DNA from: Blastocladiella emersonii ATCC 22665
Lineage: Eukaryota; Blastocladiomycota; Blastocladiomycetes; Blastocladiales; Blastocladiaceae
Assembly: GCA_025594325.1 (NCBI GenBank)
Contig: JANHCV010000002.1
Location: forward strand, 868,001-932,000
Length of the DNA: 64,000 nt
Reading direction: 5' to 3'
Each line of letters begins with the position of its first letter. Within the stretch, counting starts at the first letter, position 1. A program made the position numbers and the translations under genes. Under the pieces are notes generated by a model, which was given only the letters and a program-made list of their open reading frames with translations, ran no database searches and had not been told where the DNA came from. Of the stretch, positions 1-11,212 are shown piece by piece.

Positions 1-329
1 GCGGACGCGGGGCAGCGGGCGCACGCCTGTGCTGTGCTGTGTCGTCCGCGGGCCATGCGGCCAAGACCCAGCCCAACCGCAGCCGCCTGGGAGACAGGCC
101 TGCGTGACTCGGACCCGCGCGTCTCCCACGCCCAGCCCGCGGCTGCCTGTCTCGCACGCACGCGCGCACGCGTGTCTCGGCTTCGTCTTCGTCGGCACCG
201 TGTATCCCGCGACACGCGACGCGTCTCTCCCCTCTCCCCTCTCCCTCCTCGCGCCTGCGCGACCGCACCACCGCGTGTATCTCACCCGCCCACCCCCTCG
301 ATCCCGCCATGTAGCGACCCGCAGCGATC
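1..329 (+). promoter_or_regulatory. 5' flank of the Cyc8/Ssn6-like gene
   Basis: This stretch lies upstream of the start codon at 330. It is C-rich and holds pyrimidine-rich runs (about 225-260) like those found near fungal transcription starts. I see no TATA box and no separate gene. The long open frames that begin here run on through the repetitive coding region of the next gene in the wrong frames. Confidence 0.4.
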
Positions 330-448
330 ATGGGCACGTCGCACCGCGGCCAACCGCCCGCTGGCCTGCCGCTGCCCCCGCCGCCGCAGCACCAGCAACA
401 CGCGCTGCCCCCGCCGCCGCAGCACCAGCAACACGCGCAGCACTACGC

Positions 449-482
<34 letters not shown>

Positions 483-3400
483 CCCGCCATGTACGGCCCG
501 CCCGGCTCCGCTCCTCCGCGCGGCCCGCCTCCGGGCCCGCCGCCGCACTACCATCACCACCAGCAGCCGCCGCCGCAGCAGTACGCGGGCCATCCTCACG
601 CGCAGCAGCAGCACCATGCCCACGCGCAACAGCAGCAGCAGCAGTACGCGTCGTACCCGAACCAGCAGCCGCCCGCCCACCACGGCCACCCGCACGCGCA
701 CCAGGCTCCGCCGCCGCCGAGCCACGATCAGCAGCCTGCGCACAGCGCGTACCACCAACCGCCGCCGCAGCACCCGCACTACGCCCAGCAGCAGCAGCAG
801 CAGCAGCAGCAGGCACCGCCCCCGCCTCAGCAGCAGCAACACTACGCTCAACCGCCGCCTCAGCAGTACCCGCCGCCGCCGCCGCCGCCGCCGCCGCCCG
901 GCGCACACCAGGGCTACCCGCCGCACCAACAACAGCAGCAGCAGGCGCAGGCCCAGTACCGCCATCACCACGCGCAGCAGCAGCACCAGTACGCGCAGTC
1001 GCAGGGGCAGCAGCAACCGCTCCCGCCGCCACCCGCTCCGAGTTCGGCTGGTGCTCCTCCGCCTGCTGCTCGCGGCGCCCAGCCCGGCGGCACGCCCATG
1101 CCGCCGCCGCCGTACCCGCACCACGCGCAGCATCCGCACCACCACCACCAGCAGCAGCAGCAGCAGCAGCGTTACGACGACCCGCCTCCGCCCCCGCCCG
1201 CGAGCGCCGCGCACTACGCGCCCAACGCCATCACGTCGCCGCAGAGCCACGCCGGCGTCCCGCCGCACGGATCGCCCCCGGGCCCGCCCCAGCAGGCACC
1301 CGGAGGCTACCCGCCGCACCCGCACCACCTTCATCCGCAGCAGCAAGCGCCGCCGCCGCAGCAGCACCAGGGCCTACCGCCCCAGCAGCAGCATCCCGGC
1401 TACGCGCCGCCGCAGCAGCAGCAGCCGCAGCACGCGTACCCCGGCCAGCAGGGCCCCTCGCAGCACCGCACCGGCGGCAGCTCGGTCCCGCCCCCGCCCG
1501 CGTCCGCTGCGCCGCCCGGATACCCGTCGGCCGGTCCGCACCCGCAGCAGCAGCACCCGCATCACGGCCATTACCATCACCACCCGCAGCAGCAGCAGCA
1601 ACACCAGCGCGCAAGTACCGGCCCGCACCCGGCGGCCGCTGGAACTGCGCCGACGCCGCGCGGCAACACGCCCGCCTCGGCTGCCGCAGCGGCTGCTTCG
1701 GGCCCCGCTCCCGCGCCCATCATGCGCGTCGCGCCGCCGCGGTCCGGCCAGACCCACGTCCCGCCGCAGGCTCTCGCCGATCCGCGGTCCGGCTCGCCGC
1801 CCGGGTACCAGGGCCACGCCCAGCAGCAGCAACAGCAACAGCAGCAGCAGATGATGATGATGCGCCGTGGCTCGTCGCCCACGCGCCCGCACCAGCAGCA
1901 GCACGCGCAGGGTCCCCCGCCGCAGCAGCCACCTGCTCCCGCGGCGCCCGTGCCCGGCCAGATGCCCCCGCCGGCTGCTCCCGCGCCCGCGGGCCCGCCG
2001 CACCATCTGCACCCGCAGCAGCAGCCCATGGACGTGGACGCGGCGCCCGCGCCTGGCCGTGCGCCGATCCAGCGCCCCGTGCCCGGTGCCACTACGGCGC
2101 TCCCGCCCGCGACCGCCGAGACCGTGTCCCGCCTCGCCATGGTGACCGAGTCGTGTTACATGACCATTGGTGCGTTCCTCCCGCTCCGTGCATCACACGC
2201 CGTCACAGAACTGACCCATTCGCATTCCGCCGACGTAGCCGACATCGCCGAGTCCATGAACGACCTCGACCGCGCGCAGGCCGTGTACGAGGAGATCCTG
2301 CGCCGCACGCCGCAGCACGTCGACGCGCTGACGCGGCTCGCGGGCGTGTACCGCGCGCGCGACATGGTCGACGCGGCCGTCGAGTGTCTCGAGCGCGCCG
2401 TGTCCCTCGACGCGGCGGCCGGCGACGCGCACGCGGCGCTCGGGCACTGCTACCTGATGCGCGAGGACCTCGACCGCGCATTTGCCGCGTACCAGGCGGC
2501 GCTCAACCACACGCGCAACCCGAACGACCCGAAGCTGTGGTACGGGATCGGGATCCTGTACGACCGGTGGGGATCGGTCGAGAACGCCGAGGTGGCCTTC
2601 TCGGCGGCGCTCAAGCACCACCACGCGGCCATCGAGGCGGGCGGCGTGCCCGGGTTCGACAACGTCAACGAGATCTACTTCCGACTCGGCATCCTGCACA
2701 AGCAGCAGGGCAAGTGGGACGAGTCGCTCCGGTGCTTTGCCGCGATCCTCCACCACCCGCCCGCGCCGCTCAACGGGCTCGACATCCAGTTCCAGATCGG
2801 CCACTGCTACGAGCAGCAGGGCCGGCTCCCGCTCGCCCGCGACGCGTACGAGCAGATCCTCGCCGCCGACCCGCACCACGCCAAGGCCCTCCAGCAGCTC
2901 GGCTGGCTCCACCACCTCAGCGCCACCGAGTCGGCCACGGCTAACCCGACGGGCGCCCCGGCGGCGGCGGCGGCGACCAACGGGACCGGCGACGCTGCCA
3001 CGGCCACGGGCGAGCCCGCCGGCGCTGCGGCGTCGAACGGGAACGCGGACGACGCGCGCGCGGTGCACCTGCTCGAGCGGGCGGCGGCCGAGGACCCCGA
3101 GGACGCGCAGACGTACTACCTGCTGGGCCGCGTGCACATGGCGCACAAGCGGTACAACCAGGCGCACGAGGCGTACCAGAAGGCCGTGTACCGCGAGCCG
3201 CGCAACCCGAGCTTCTGGTGCTCGATCGGCGTCCTCTACTCGCAGATCCGCCAGGCCCACGACGCACTCGACGCCTACTCGCGCGCCATCCGCCTCAACC
3301 CGCACGTCGCCGAGGTCTGGTACAACCTCGGCACCCTCTACGAGTCGTGCAACAACCAGATGCACGACGCACTCGACGCCTACGAGCGCGCCGCTGGGCT

Positions 3401-3916
3401 CGACCCCAATAACCCGCATATTCAGCAGCGACTCGAGTACGTCTCGGACCTCCTCGCCCGCGGCGGCGCCGCTGCCGCACCTGCGCCCGGTGCTGCGTCC
3501 GCGCAGGCGCTCGGCCAGCCGCCCCAGCAGCACGAGGCGCCGCCGGCGTCGTCGGCGCCCGCGCCCGAGCTGCCCCGCGCCCCGCAGCAGCAGCAGCAGC
3601 AGCAGCAGAAGCAGGGTCCGCCGGCTGCCCGCCCCGCGCCCGCGCAGCGCCGCACCACGCCGCCCGTCGTCGTCACCTCGCCCGCCGCGCCGGCCGTCCA
3701 GCCGCCTGCCCCGGTCCCCGCACCGGCCCAGCGCGCGGCCGCGCAGAAGCGCCAGCGCACGCCGTCGGTCCCCGCGCAGCCGAGTCCTGCCGCGCACGCC
3801 CCGCTGCCACCGCCGCCCGCCGCCCAGCAGCAGCAGCCGGTACCGCGCCCCGCAGTCGTCTCGCCGAAGCGCGCGCCGATCCCTGCGCCGCCGCAGCAGC
3901 CGACGCCCGACGTGAC

Positions 3917-3954
<38 letters not shown>

Positions 3955-4697
3955 CCCCGTCGCCTGCTCGCGCGTCGGCTCCGCGCGTGCCCGCGCCCGT
4001 GGTCCCCATCGCGATCCCGCCGCCGACGGCTGGGATCGTCCTGCACCGCGCGCTCGACAACGACTATGACGACGACGAGGAGGAGGCCGTCGCGCCCGCG
4101 CAGGTGCCCGCGCCTGCGCCGCCGGCGAGCAACGGCCAGGTTAAGGCGCCCGAGCCTGCCGAGCCCCCGCGCGGCCGCGCGTCGCCCGTCCGTTCCGACC
4201 CTGCACCTGCCGTCGTGCCCGCGCCGTCCGAAGCTACCGACGCGGCGGCGTCGGCCTCGCGCAAGCGCGCCGCGAGCCGGTCGCCAACGCGGTCCGACAC
4301 CCAGCCGTCCGCGTCCGCTGAGGCCAAGCCCGCTGCTCCGCCCGCCAAGCGGCGTCGCGAGGGCGACGCGACCGACGCGGTTCCCGATCAGCCGCTTGCG
4401 GCGCCCGCCGTCATGGTCCCCGCGCCCGCGCCCGCGCCCGCTCCTGCTCCCGCGGACGAACGTCCGAGCGAACCTGAGCCCATGGTCGTGGACGCGGCTC
4501 CGGCACCGACGCCAGCACCCGCCGCTGCGGCGTCCAACGGGACCACCGCCGCCGTCGCGGCACCAGCAGCACCAGCACCAGCACCAGCGCCGCCAGCGCC
4601 CGTGGCCACTGAGGAGGCGGGCGAGATGAGCCAGGAGGAGGGCGAGCTGGTCGAGGACGGCGAGCTCTCGCGCGATGATGACGGCCGCGATGTGTAA
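330..4697 (+). CDS. CYC8: Cyc8/Ssn6-like TPR transcriptional corepressor, polyglutamine-rich
   Basis: Likely the Cyc8 (Ssn6) subunit of the Cyc8-Tup1 corepressor, which bridges DNA-bound repressors to chromatin in the nucleus. The first ~600 residues are mostly Gln, Pro, His and Ala with many uninterrupted Gln runs. About ten TPR units follow (residues ~610-1015), including the motifs DLDRAQAVYEEIL, WYGIGILYDRWGSVENAEVAF and AEVWYNLGTLYESC, and then a second Gln/Pro/Ala-rich tail. The frame is open throughout, but 2170-2238 (69 nt) is very probably an intron: it starts GTGCGT, has a CTGAC branch site and ends GTAG. Removing it repairs the first TPR to read TIADIAESMNDLDRA. The spliced product is 1432 aa. 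The start at 330 is the first ATG in this frame. The TPR order and the Gln-rich flanks are specific to Ssn6 among TPR proteins. Confidence 0.88.
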
Positions 4698-4935
4698 CAG
4701 AAGCCTCATTTATTACGTGACAATCGTTCTGAGGGAGGTGCTGGAAGCACGTTCGAGAAGGCGGCGCGCGCCCCGATCGCGGGAGACGCTTATGCGCGAG
4801 CCCCGGGCGGCCATCGGATCGCGACGCGTCGTGCCCGCCCCCGATGCCCGATGCCCGCCGCTGTGCCACCCTTCAAAGCCGGGCCCCGCGCCTTCCTCGC
4901 AATTTCTCTCCCACCACCGCCAGAAACGCTCTCAA

Positions 4936-5886
4936 ATGCAGCCCAACGCCCCGCTCCTCAACGGGAACGCTCCCGCTCCCGAAGCAACCGACCGCAAAAC
5001 CATGGATATCACAAACAACTTGGAGGACCGCCTGCCGCGGGTGTTCGGCGCGCCGCTCATCCGCGTCGTCAACCTCGTCATGCTCATCGCCGTGTTCGTC
5101 GTCAACGGGCTCGCCAACACGACGCTCTACAACGGCGTCCGCACCAACGAGGTGTCGGACGCACTGCCCAACTACTTTGTGCCCGCGGGCTACGCCTTCA
5201 GTACGCCCTCTCTGCTGAGCCTTGCGTAACGTACGGGCTACTAACGCACACTCACAGGTATCTGGGGCATCATCTACATGTTCCTCGCGGCGTGGGGCAT
5301 CTACCAGATCCTGCCGCGGTCGTACGACTCGGCGATGCTCAACGACGCGGTCGGGTGGGTGTTCCCCGTCAACGCGGCGCTCAACATGAGCTGGATCGTG
5401 CTGTGGGCGTACGGCCAGAAGCCCCTGTCGGTGGTCCTGATCACGGCCATCCTCGCCACCAACCTCATCATCTACGCCCGCCTCAAGCTGCGCCACCGCG
5501 GCGCGTCGTGCTCGTGGCTCGAGTACGTCTGCGTGCACGTCGGCTTCTCCTTCTACACGGCCTGGCTCATGGGTGCGTGCCTCGTCAACCTGTGGGCCGT
5601 GTCGTCGGCGCGCACGAGCGATGTGATCCCGCAGACGGTAGCCGGACTCGTCCTGCTCGGCGTCGGCGAGATCTGGCTCGCCCTGTGGGCGCAGGACCCC
5701 ATCATCACGGGCGTCGGCACCTGGACCCTCGTCGCCAACTACGCCGTCAACAAGAACGTCGACGTGCTCGGCCCCGCCGTCCTCGGGCTCGCGGTGATCC
5801 TCGGCGTGTTCACGGCCGGCCTCTGGGCGTTCCGCGGGTTCCGCGTCGTCAAGCGCAAGGAGTACGGATCGCGCATGCCCGCGTAG
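4936..5886 (+). CDS. TspO/MBR-related multi-pass membrane protein
   Basis: Two exons, 4936-5200 and 5258-5886. The 57-nt intron has GTACGC, a perfect GCTACTAAC branch site and CACAG. The spliced protein is 297 aa with eight or so hydrophobic segments. The junction restores PAGYAFSIWG, which with the following YMFLAAWGIYQ and NAALNMSWIVLWAYGQKPLS is the signature of the longer tryptophan-rich sensory protein (TspO/MBR-like) family. Classical TspO binds porphyrins and sterols; no ligand can be inferred here. A second in-frame ATG at 5002 would remove 22 residues. The protein lies in a membrane, but which one is not visible. It is transcribed in the same direction as the gene before it, 238 bp downstream of that stop. 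Confidence 0.7.
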
Positions 5887-6099
5887 GAGAGTGTTTCCGA
5901 GAGTCTACATAGAATACCACCTTTTGCTTCGCTGGTTGCTGTCGTGAGACGCGTGCCCGCGAGACGCATCGAGGGACGTGTCGGGAAATCAGCTGACGTG
6001 CATGCGCGACTCATTTCCTCATGCGCCTCGCTGCCTTGAGCCGGAGAGCCTCTAGTTGGCCACATCGTTGCTTCACTCTCTCCTCAGCACCAACGGCTC

Positions 6100-7018
6100 A
6101 TGTATAGCGAATGTAACATGACGCAATTAGCTTGGAAGAGCGTCTCACACATCCTCGAGGAGATTCTCGTCCGCGCCGTCTACTTGCACGAGGATCTCAG
6201 CGATACCTCCATTTTGCATTATGCCCGCGTCTTACGCCACGCTGGCGCTCCCGGCGTTCAGCGCGCTATCCTTGATTGGTTGCCGAGGTTCTCGGTCGAC
6301 GCAGCGTGTGCCGCCGGACGCGTGGATGTCCTTGAACGGCGACTCGAGCTCGGCCTGTCGACGACAGTCACGATGGACGGTCTCGAAGCTGCTGCTCTGG
6401 AGAAGAAGCTTGCAGCCCTCGAGTGGTTTCGTGGGCGAGATGTTCCCCCGGCTGCCGCTCACTGTTTTCATGCGGGCAGCCTTGCTGCGCTGGGGCTAGC
6501 ACCTGGACAGTTTGATCTCGCATCTCCAAGAGCTCCATCTTGATAACTGCCGCATCGGATTCGGCCAGGCCTCCAACTGCTCGCTGCAACTTCCTGCAGC
6601 GCTGCTTACCCCGACAATGTCTCACAACTACTTGAGCGGGCAAGGAATCCGGTCTATTGCGAATGCGCTTCCCTCCACGCTTATCAAGTTCGTTGTCCGC
6701 AGTGCACATCTCAAGGACAGCGATCTTGTTGTCCTTTTGCCCCAGCTACCATCATCGCTACGTGTTCTTGATCTCAGCGGCAACCTCATCGGGTCCAAGG
6801 GCGCTCATCTGCTCGCCCAGCACATGCCAAAGCAACTTGAGCAACTGATCTTGATGCTTCCCAACTTGGAGGACGAGGCAATCATCCTGCTCGCGAGTCA
6901 GCTCCCTGATTCCCTCAAACTTCTCGAGCTTGCTGGCAACACTGTGTCCTCAGCGACGCAGCATCGCGTGAGGGCTCTGGCTCCGCGCGAGGCCTCGATC
7001 TCGTTTGATTTCATTTGA
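6100..7018 (+). pseudogene. Broken ankyrin-like/LRR gene, paralogue of the gene at 8505
   Basis: The first part (6100 to about 6500) encodes an F-box-like start followed by an ankyrin-like stretch (VDAACAAGRVDVLERRLELG, ALEWFRG) that matches the gene at 8505-10159 almost line by line. After the codons for LAALGLAPG the LRR part continues in another frame (HLDSLISHLQELHLDNCRIG) and ends at 7018 with typical repeats (SSLRVLDLSGNLIGSKGAHL, LKLLELAGNTVSS). Compared with the intact paralogue about 250 residues are missing from the middle, and the two parts are out of frame. No intron with correct phase joins them without deleting conserved residues. I read it as a deletion-damaged copy. Two short separate proteins, from 6100 and 6512, remain possible. 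Confidence 0.65.
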
Positions 7019-7592
7019 GCTCGCCTCTTTTTGTTTGATTTCCCGTCCCGAGAAAAAAAAACTTTGCTTGTGGTCTTGGTTGATCGTAGAAGCATTTCAG
7101 AATGAGGCCGCGATTATGCACTTGCGCAGGAAGCTGCACAGTCGCACGTGAGTGGCGCGACGCGTCCCGTGCTGTCAGCTAAATGACATTCTGCCGAGCG
7201 CAACAGTGAACGATTGTACGTTTCCAATGAAAAATATGAGTGTGATAAGGGATACTCAAGCAGCATGTTCGACGTGAGCGACGCGAGTGGCGCGTCGCGA
7301 CTTTCTCTTCCTTTTTCACACGAAACGGCGCTCACCCGTATATGGAAGCCAACGACGGCTCCGTTAGTCTGTTGCAACAAGCCGAACCAGCTCAGCACTC
7401 ACGCGTTTTGTCCACCCCCTAGCCATGCCGTCACCTCGCGGACACATTCAACCTCAAACTGTCCCTCGTTTGTCCGCGGAGAGGAACGTGTGAGAAACAA
7501 GCCGGATGCGTCCTTTGTTGGACCACGCGACACAAATTTGACGCGCTCTCGTACTCCGCCGGCCAGCTCCCGTCCGAATGGTTTGAATTAAA
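7019..7592. other. Gene-free spacer, AT-richer than the surroundings
   Basis: No credible gene lies between the LRR relic and the RING gene. An A-rich run (7053-7061) sits just after the relic's stop. A variant of the dispersed motif GTGAGTGGCGCRACGCGTC lies near 7148. The open frames here are short and have no family likeness. Confidence 0.4.
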
Positions 7593-8300
7593 ATGTCAGC
7601 AGATGCTCCGACTGGCGCTCAGCTGTCCAGCGAGGCCGAGGCCGAAGTTTGCAAGGATGTTCCTGGCTGTGTCATATGCCACGAACCCTACACATACGTG
7701 ATGGTTGCGCTCTACTGCGGGCATGTTTTTCACAGGGAGTGCGTACCGAGCTTTATACCTCGAATAGGACACGTCACTACCGCTGCCACTGCTCACGCGG
7801 CGCAACCCCCGTCTAGATGCGCCGAGCCGTGGCTCAGCACACAACCTCGGTGTCCAACATGTCGCAACCCAGATGTCCGTCTCATCCGCATCTTCATCGA
7901 TGGTCCCGCACCTGGCGCCGAGTTCGAGACCATGCGACGTGAGCGGGATGAATCGCGGCGCCAGTTGGAGGAGCTCCGGACCGTACACCGGACCGAGCTT
8001 CAAAGACGCGAGCAATTGTATGCAGAGCTGGCCGAACGGAGCCAACGAGAGATCGAAGCGGCCGAGGCCGCTCACGCCTCGACACTTGAACAAGTTCACG
8101 CTGATCGTGTGGTCACACCGTCAAGTGACGGGAAACGAGTGGTTTACAAGAAAAAAGATGATTGCAAGCGAAGGAGGTCAATCCAACGTCAAATTGCCGA
8201 CGAACTCATAACGCTGCTCGTCTGTTCGTCAGTGGTTGTCGCGCTCTATTACCTGAGCGCCTTTTACGTGCTCCTAATGTCGGTTGATGCAGCCCTTTGA
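7593..8300 (+). CDS. RING-H2 finger protein with coiled coil and C-terminal membrane anchor
   Basis: Predicted membrane-anchored E3 ubiquitin ligase. The frame is open from 7593 to 8300, but 7739-7816 (78 nt, GTGCGT...GTCTAG) is an intron. Once it is removed, the RING reads Cys26-x2-Cys29, Cys42-x-His44, His47-x2-Cys50, then AEPWL and Cys61-x2-Cys64, a textbook RING-H2 with the conserved Trp54. With the intron retained, the last zinc-ligand pair is pushed 26 residues away. The spliced protein is 209 aa. A charged, Glu/Arg-rich helix likely to form a coiled coil follows (ETMRRERDESRRQLEEL onward). A single hydrophobic segment near the C-terminus (LITLLVCSSVVVALYYLSAF) would anchor it with the RING in the cytosol. 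It sits between two ankyrin/LRR genes in a low-GC island. Confidence 0.75.
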   Translation: MSADAPTGAQLSSEAEAEVCKDVPGCVICHEPYTYVMVALYCGHVFHRECVPSFIPRIGHVTTAATAHAAQPPSRCAEPWLSTQPRCPTCRNPDVRLIRIFIDGPAPGAEFETMRRERDESRRQLEELRTVHRTELQRREQLYAELAERSQREIEAAEAAHASTLEQVHADRVVTPSSDGKRVVYKKKDDCKRRRSIQRQIADELITLLVCSSVVVALYYLSAFYVLLMSVDAAL

Positions 8301-8504
8301 ATTTTACGCATGAGTCTGTATGGTTTATCAAAACCCTGCTTTTGTCCGCTCGCGACGGAGACAGCGTGTGAGACGCGCCGCGATATCAGGTGATGCGCGG
8401 CTGATCACCGCGGCCCAGCGGTCGCGCGACCTTAGCGAGCGGCAACCGCCCTCCGTCGCCGCTCCCCTGTTGTTCCTCGCCGCTGATGCTAAACGAATGA
8501 AAAC

Positions 8505-10159
8505 ATGATGCAACTCTCTCGGGTCCATATACCACGCGTGCTTGAGCGTATTCTCGTCCACGCCGTCCACTTGCACGACGAGCCCATAGATCTCGCTGGA
8601 CTCTTGCAGTATGCCCGCGTCCTGCGCCACAACGATGCTCCCGGCGTCCAACGAGCTATTCTCGACCGGCATCCTCGCTTCACCGTCGATGCAGCCTGTG
8701 CGGCCGGCCGCGTTGCTGTGCTCGAACGGCGGCTTCGGCTCGGCCTGTCAACCGCGGTCTCCATGTTCGGGCTCACGGAGGCTGCCGAGTGCAAGTGGCT
8801 TGCAGTCTTGGAGTGGTTCCGGGGAAAGGTTCTACCCAAAACAGCAGTTGAATACCTCGACGACGAGTTTCTTGTCGCACTTGGGCTTTATCCAGGCTGC
8901 TACGCCATGAACGGCCAAGGCGATGACGAAACTGTACGGATATCCCTGTTTAAATACGCACGAACTGGCCCATTCACCCATGGATGTTTGCACGATAGCC
9001 ATCCGTCGATTTTTCCGCCCTGGTAGATGGTCGCACAAACGCGCTCACGCTACGCAAACAGGTCATTGACATGGACGGAATCCGCCGTCTAAACCATGCG
9101 TTTGCCAGCCCCGGCCAGCAGCTCACCTCGCTCGAAATCATGGGTTCCACGCTTGACATGAGCCGCTTTGCGTCGCTCCAACTGCCAGCAACGCTCGAGA
9201 CTTTTCGCGTTCATGCCTTTTGGTTCGAAGACATGCACGCGAACAGCTTGCTGGACGGTTGGACATGGCCGCCCAACCTCCAAACGCTCTCGTTCACATA
9301 CAGCACGTTGGAACCTGAATCGCTCGCAATGCTTCTCCGCGGCCTTCCAGAACACCTTCACTTGCTGACCCTGCACGCTTGCCGCTTTGGTGGCGCCGAT
9401 ATCGAACCGGTCCTTCGAATCCTCCCGCCCAAGCTCAACACCCTCGACTTATCGGGCAACGAGCTCTATTGGCACTCCCTCGAGTCTGTGGCTGCTCACC
9501 TGCCTTCTGGCCTTCAGCGACTCGTCATGTATGATAACGAGTTTGGAGGGCCAGACCCGACTGATCCCGAGACTTGGGTGCATCGCAGCGGCCAGGACTC
9601 GATCAATCAAGGGCGCAGCCTGATTTCTCGTGCTTTGGGCCACACGGCGGCGCAGGACTTTGTTGAACAGATCAAGGAACTTCGGGCTAGCAGCAATCCT
9701 TTGAGCCGCGGGACAGGTTCGCCGCTCCATTCGCAGCGATTCCCAAAATCTTTGACCGACCTGGACGTTTCCCTCAATTCGCTCACTGACGGCGCGTTCT
9801 TGAACTTTACCACGTTGATTCCCGCCACGATCACCAATCTCACTGCTCAGTTTTCGGCCCTGGGCCCAGATTCGCTGGCAGTTCTGCTCGCACGGCTCCC
9901 AAACGCCTTGACCTTCCTCGACCTGAGCTACAACCGGCTTGAATCGCTTGGTGCTGTCGCGCTTGCCGAGCTCATGCCTCCGCAATTGCGTGATCTCAAG
10001 TTGTGTGGCGTCAACTTCACAGACAACGATGTGAGGCTCATCATGCCTCGACTTCCTCAGTCCCTTGAGACGCTCGCGCTTGCCGGCAACCCAATCTCGG
10101 AGGAGTTGAAGCAGGAACTCCCGGCTCTCGTTTCGCCCAACGTTACGATCGAGCGTTGA
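8505..10159 (+). CDS. Ankyrin-like plus leucine-rich-repeat protein
   Basis: Two exons, 8505-8933 and 8999-10159. The proposed 65-nt intron (GTACGG...CGATAG, phase 0) joins two frames that otherwise end in a stop at 9024; its branch site is weak. The product is 529 aa. Residues ~5-30 look like a degenerate F-box (IPRVLERILVHAVHLHDE). Next comes an ankyrin-like stretch (VDAACAAGRVAVLERRLRLG, WLAVLEWFRG) of the kind expanded in some early-diverging fungi. Residues ~170-529 carry leucine-rich repeats (KLNTLDLSGNELYWHSLES, ALTFLDLSYNRLESLGAVAL, SLETLALAGNPIS). A role as a substrate receptor or recognition protein is possible but unproven. It follows a RING-H2 gene by 204 bp, and a decayed sister copy lies at 6100-7018. 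Confidence 0.65.
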
Positions 10160-10419
10160 TGCTTACACATGGGAGGCCAAATGGACGCGTAACTCCCAAT
10201 GTTTCGATTGAATATATATACACATTGTTTGAACCTACTTCTAGCCTCCTCACTGTCGGAAACAACACTTGACGAGATGTGCTTGCACACATCGTGTTTC
10301 AGGTGAGTGGCGCAACGCGTCGTCAGTCATCTCCCCCTCGCTCGCCTCATACCCTTTGCTGATACTCGAAAAGGCGTAGTCTATCAGGATAACATATAGA
10401 ATTAACATTAAAACATCAA
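10160..10419. other. Spacer with dispersed ACGCGT motif
   Basis: This is the 3' flank of the LRR gene. It holds an AT-rich run (10213-10222) and one copy of the 19-base motif GTGAGTGGCGCAACGCGTC (10303-10321). From about 10302 to 10350 it also resembles, on the opposite strand, the sequence some 110-150 bp downstream of the intact SNF2 gene (about 37190-37235). Confidence 0.45.
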
Positions 10420-11083
10420 CCGCGTGCCCGCCCGCACCCGCCGCGGCGGCGCCGCCCTCGGCCTCGCCCGTGACCTCGGCGGCCGTCGGGTCGAGCCGCA
10501 TCTGCGTGAGCCCGTCGCTGAGCGAATGCCGGCAGATCGGGCACTTGGCGTTGGCCGACTCCTTGAGCTGGTTGCCGCACGGTAGACAATAGATGTGGGC
10601 GCACGCGGTAATGGCAAAATCCGAGGTAATCGAGTCGAGACAAACTGGGCACGTCTGTTCTTCCGCCCGTTGAACTGCATCGAGCACCGTCTCCATGAAC
10701 GTGTGCGCCGACCGCACCTCGCGCAGCTCCATGGTCTGGCGGATCACCTGGTTGCGGTACATGTTCACGTCGTCGACGTGCGCGCGCAGCGTGTGCCGGT
10801 CCTCGGCGGGGATGTCGTTGACGAGCTGCGCCTGCTGCGCCGCCGTCAGCACGCCCTGCGACTGCGCGACCGCCTCGGCCATGCCCTGGGGCAGGTCCTC
10901 GGGCCGCAGGCCGAGCGACAGCACCCACCGCCGCGCGGGCGGGTGCTTGACCAGCATGGTTGCGAGCAGCGACCGCGCCTGCACCAGCTCGACCGTCGAC
11001 TGGTCAATGTCCCGTTGCAGCCGCTCCATGCGGTCGCGCCGCGCCGCCGCCTGCGCCAGGGCGAGCTCGGTCGGAGTGAGCGT
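10420..11083 (-). pseudogene. Displaced fragment of the SNF2/RING ATPase gene
   Basis: This 664-bp block is a copy of 35703-36492 from the SNF2/RING gene, in inverse orientation. It covers the region before the RING finger, the RING itself (CPVCLDSITSDFAITACAHI) and the start of the following linker. Both ends are abrupt. Inside, the bases matching 35757-35882 (126 bp) are missing, with ACCGC at both edges, which suggests a microhomology deletion; it keeps the frame. I saw three other substitutions: one changes Leu to Pro after the RING, one changes Gly to Ala, and one lies near the 11083 end. The fragment leaves an open frame from ATG 11029 to 10250 (259 aa) with a new C-terminus. That tail contains a hydrophobic stretch (VDVLMLILYVILIDYAF). 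The helicase motifs are absent, so ATPase activity is lost; whether a short RING protein is made is unknown. Confidence 0.85.
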
Positions 11084-11212
11084 CGGCGTTCGTGCAGAAG
11101 AGTGAACGAGCGAACATCAAACCTCAACATCACGCATTTCGCGACAACCACGCCGTCCGGGATCGCAGAACACGTGTTGTGCTGCTGCTATATACATACG
11201 TAGTCTGCTCTC

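Noticed and set aside
29-2944. Long Ala/Arg/Pro open frames in the other phases of the CYC8 5' half
   Set aside because: They are out-of-frame readings of CAG/CCG repeats (poly-Ala, poly-Ser). Only the frame from 330 contains TPRs.
6512-7018. A separate 168-residue LRR gene starting at ATG 6512
   Set aside because: In-frame family sequence (HLDSLISHLQ) lies before this ATG after a stop, and the upstream ORF is the matching N-terminal part of the paralogue, so both are better read as one damaged gene.
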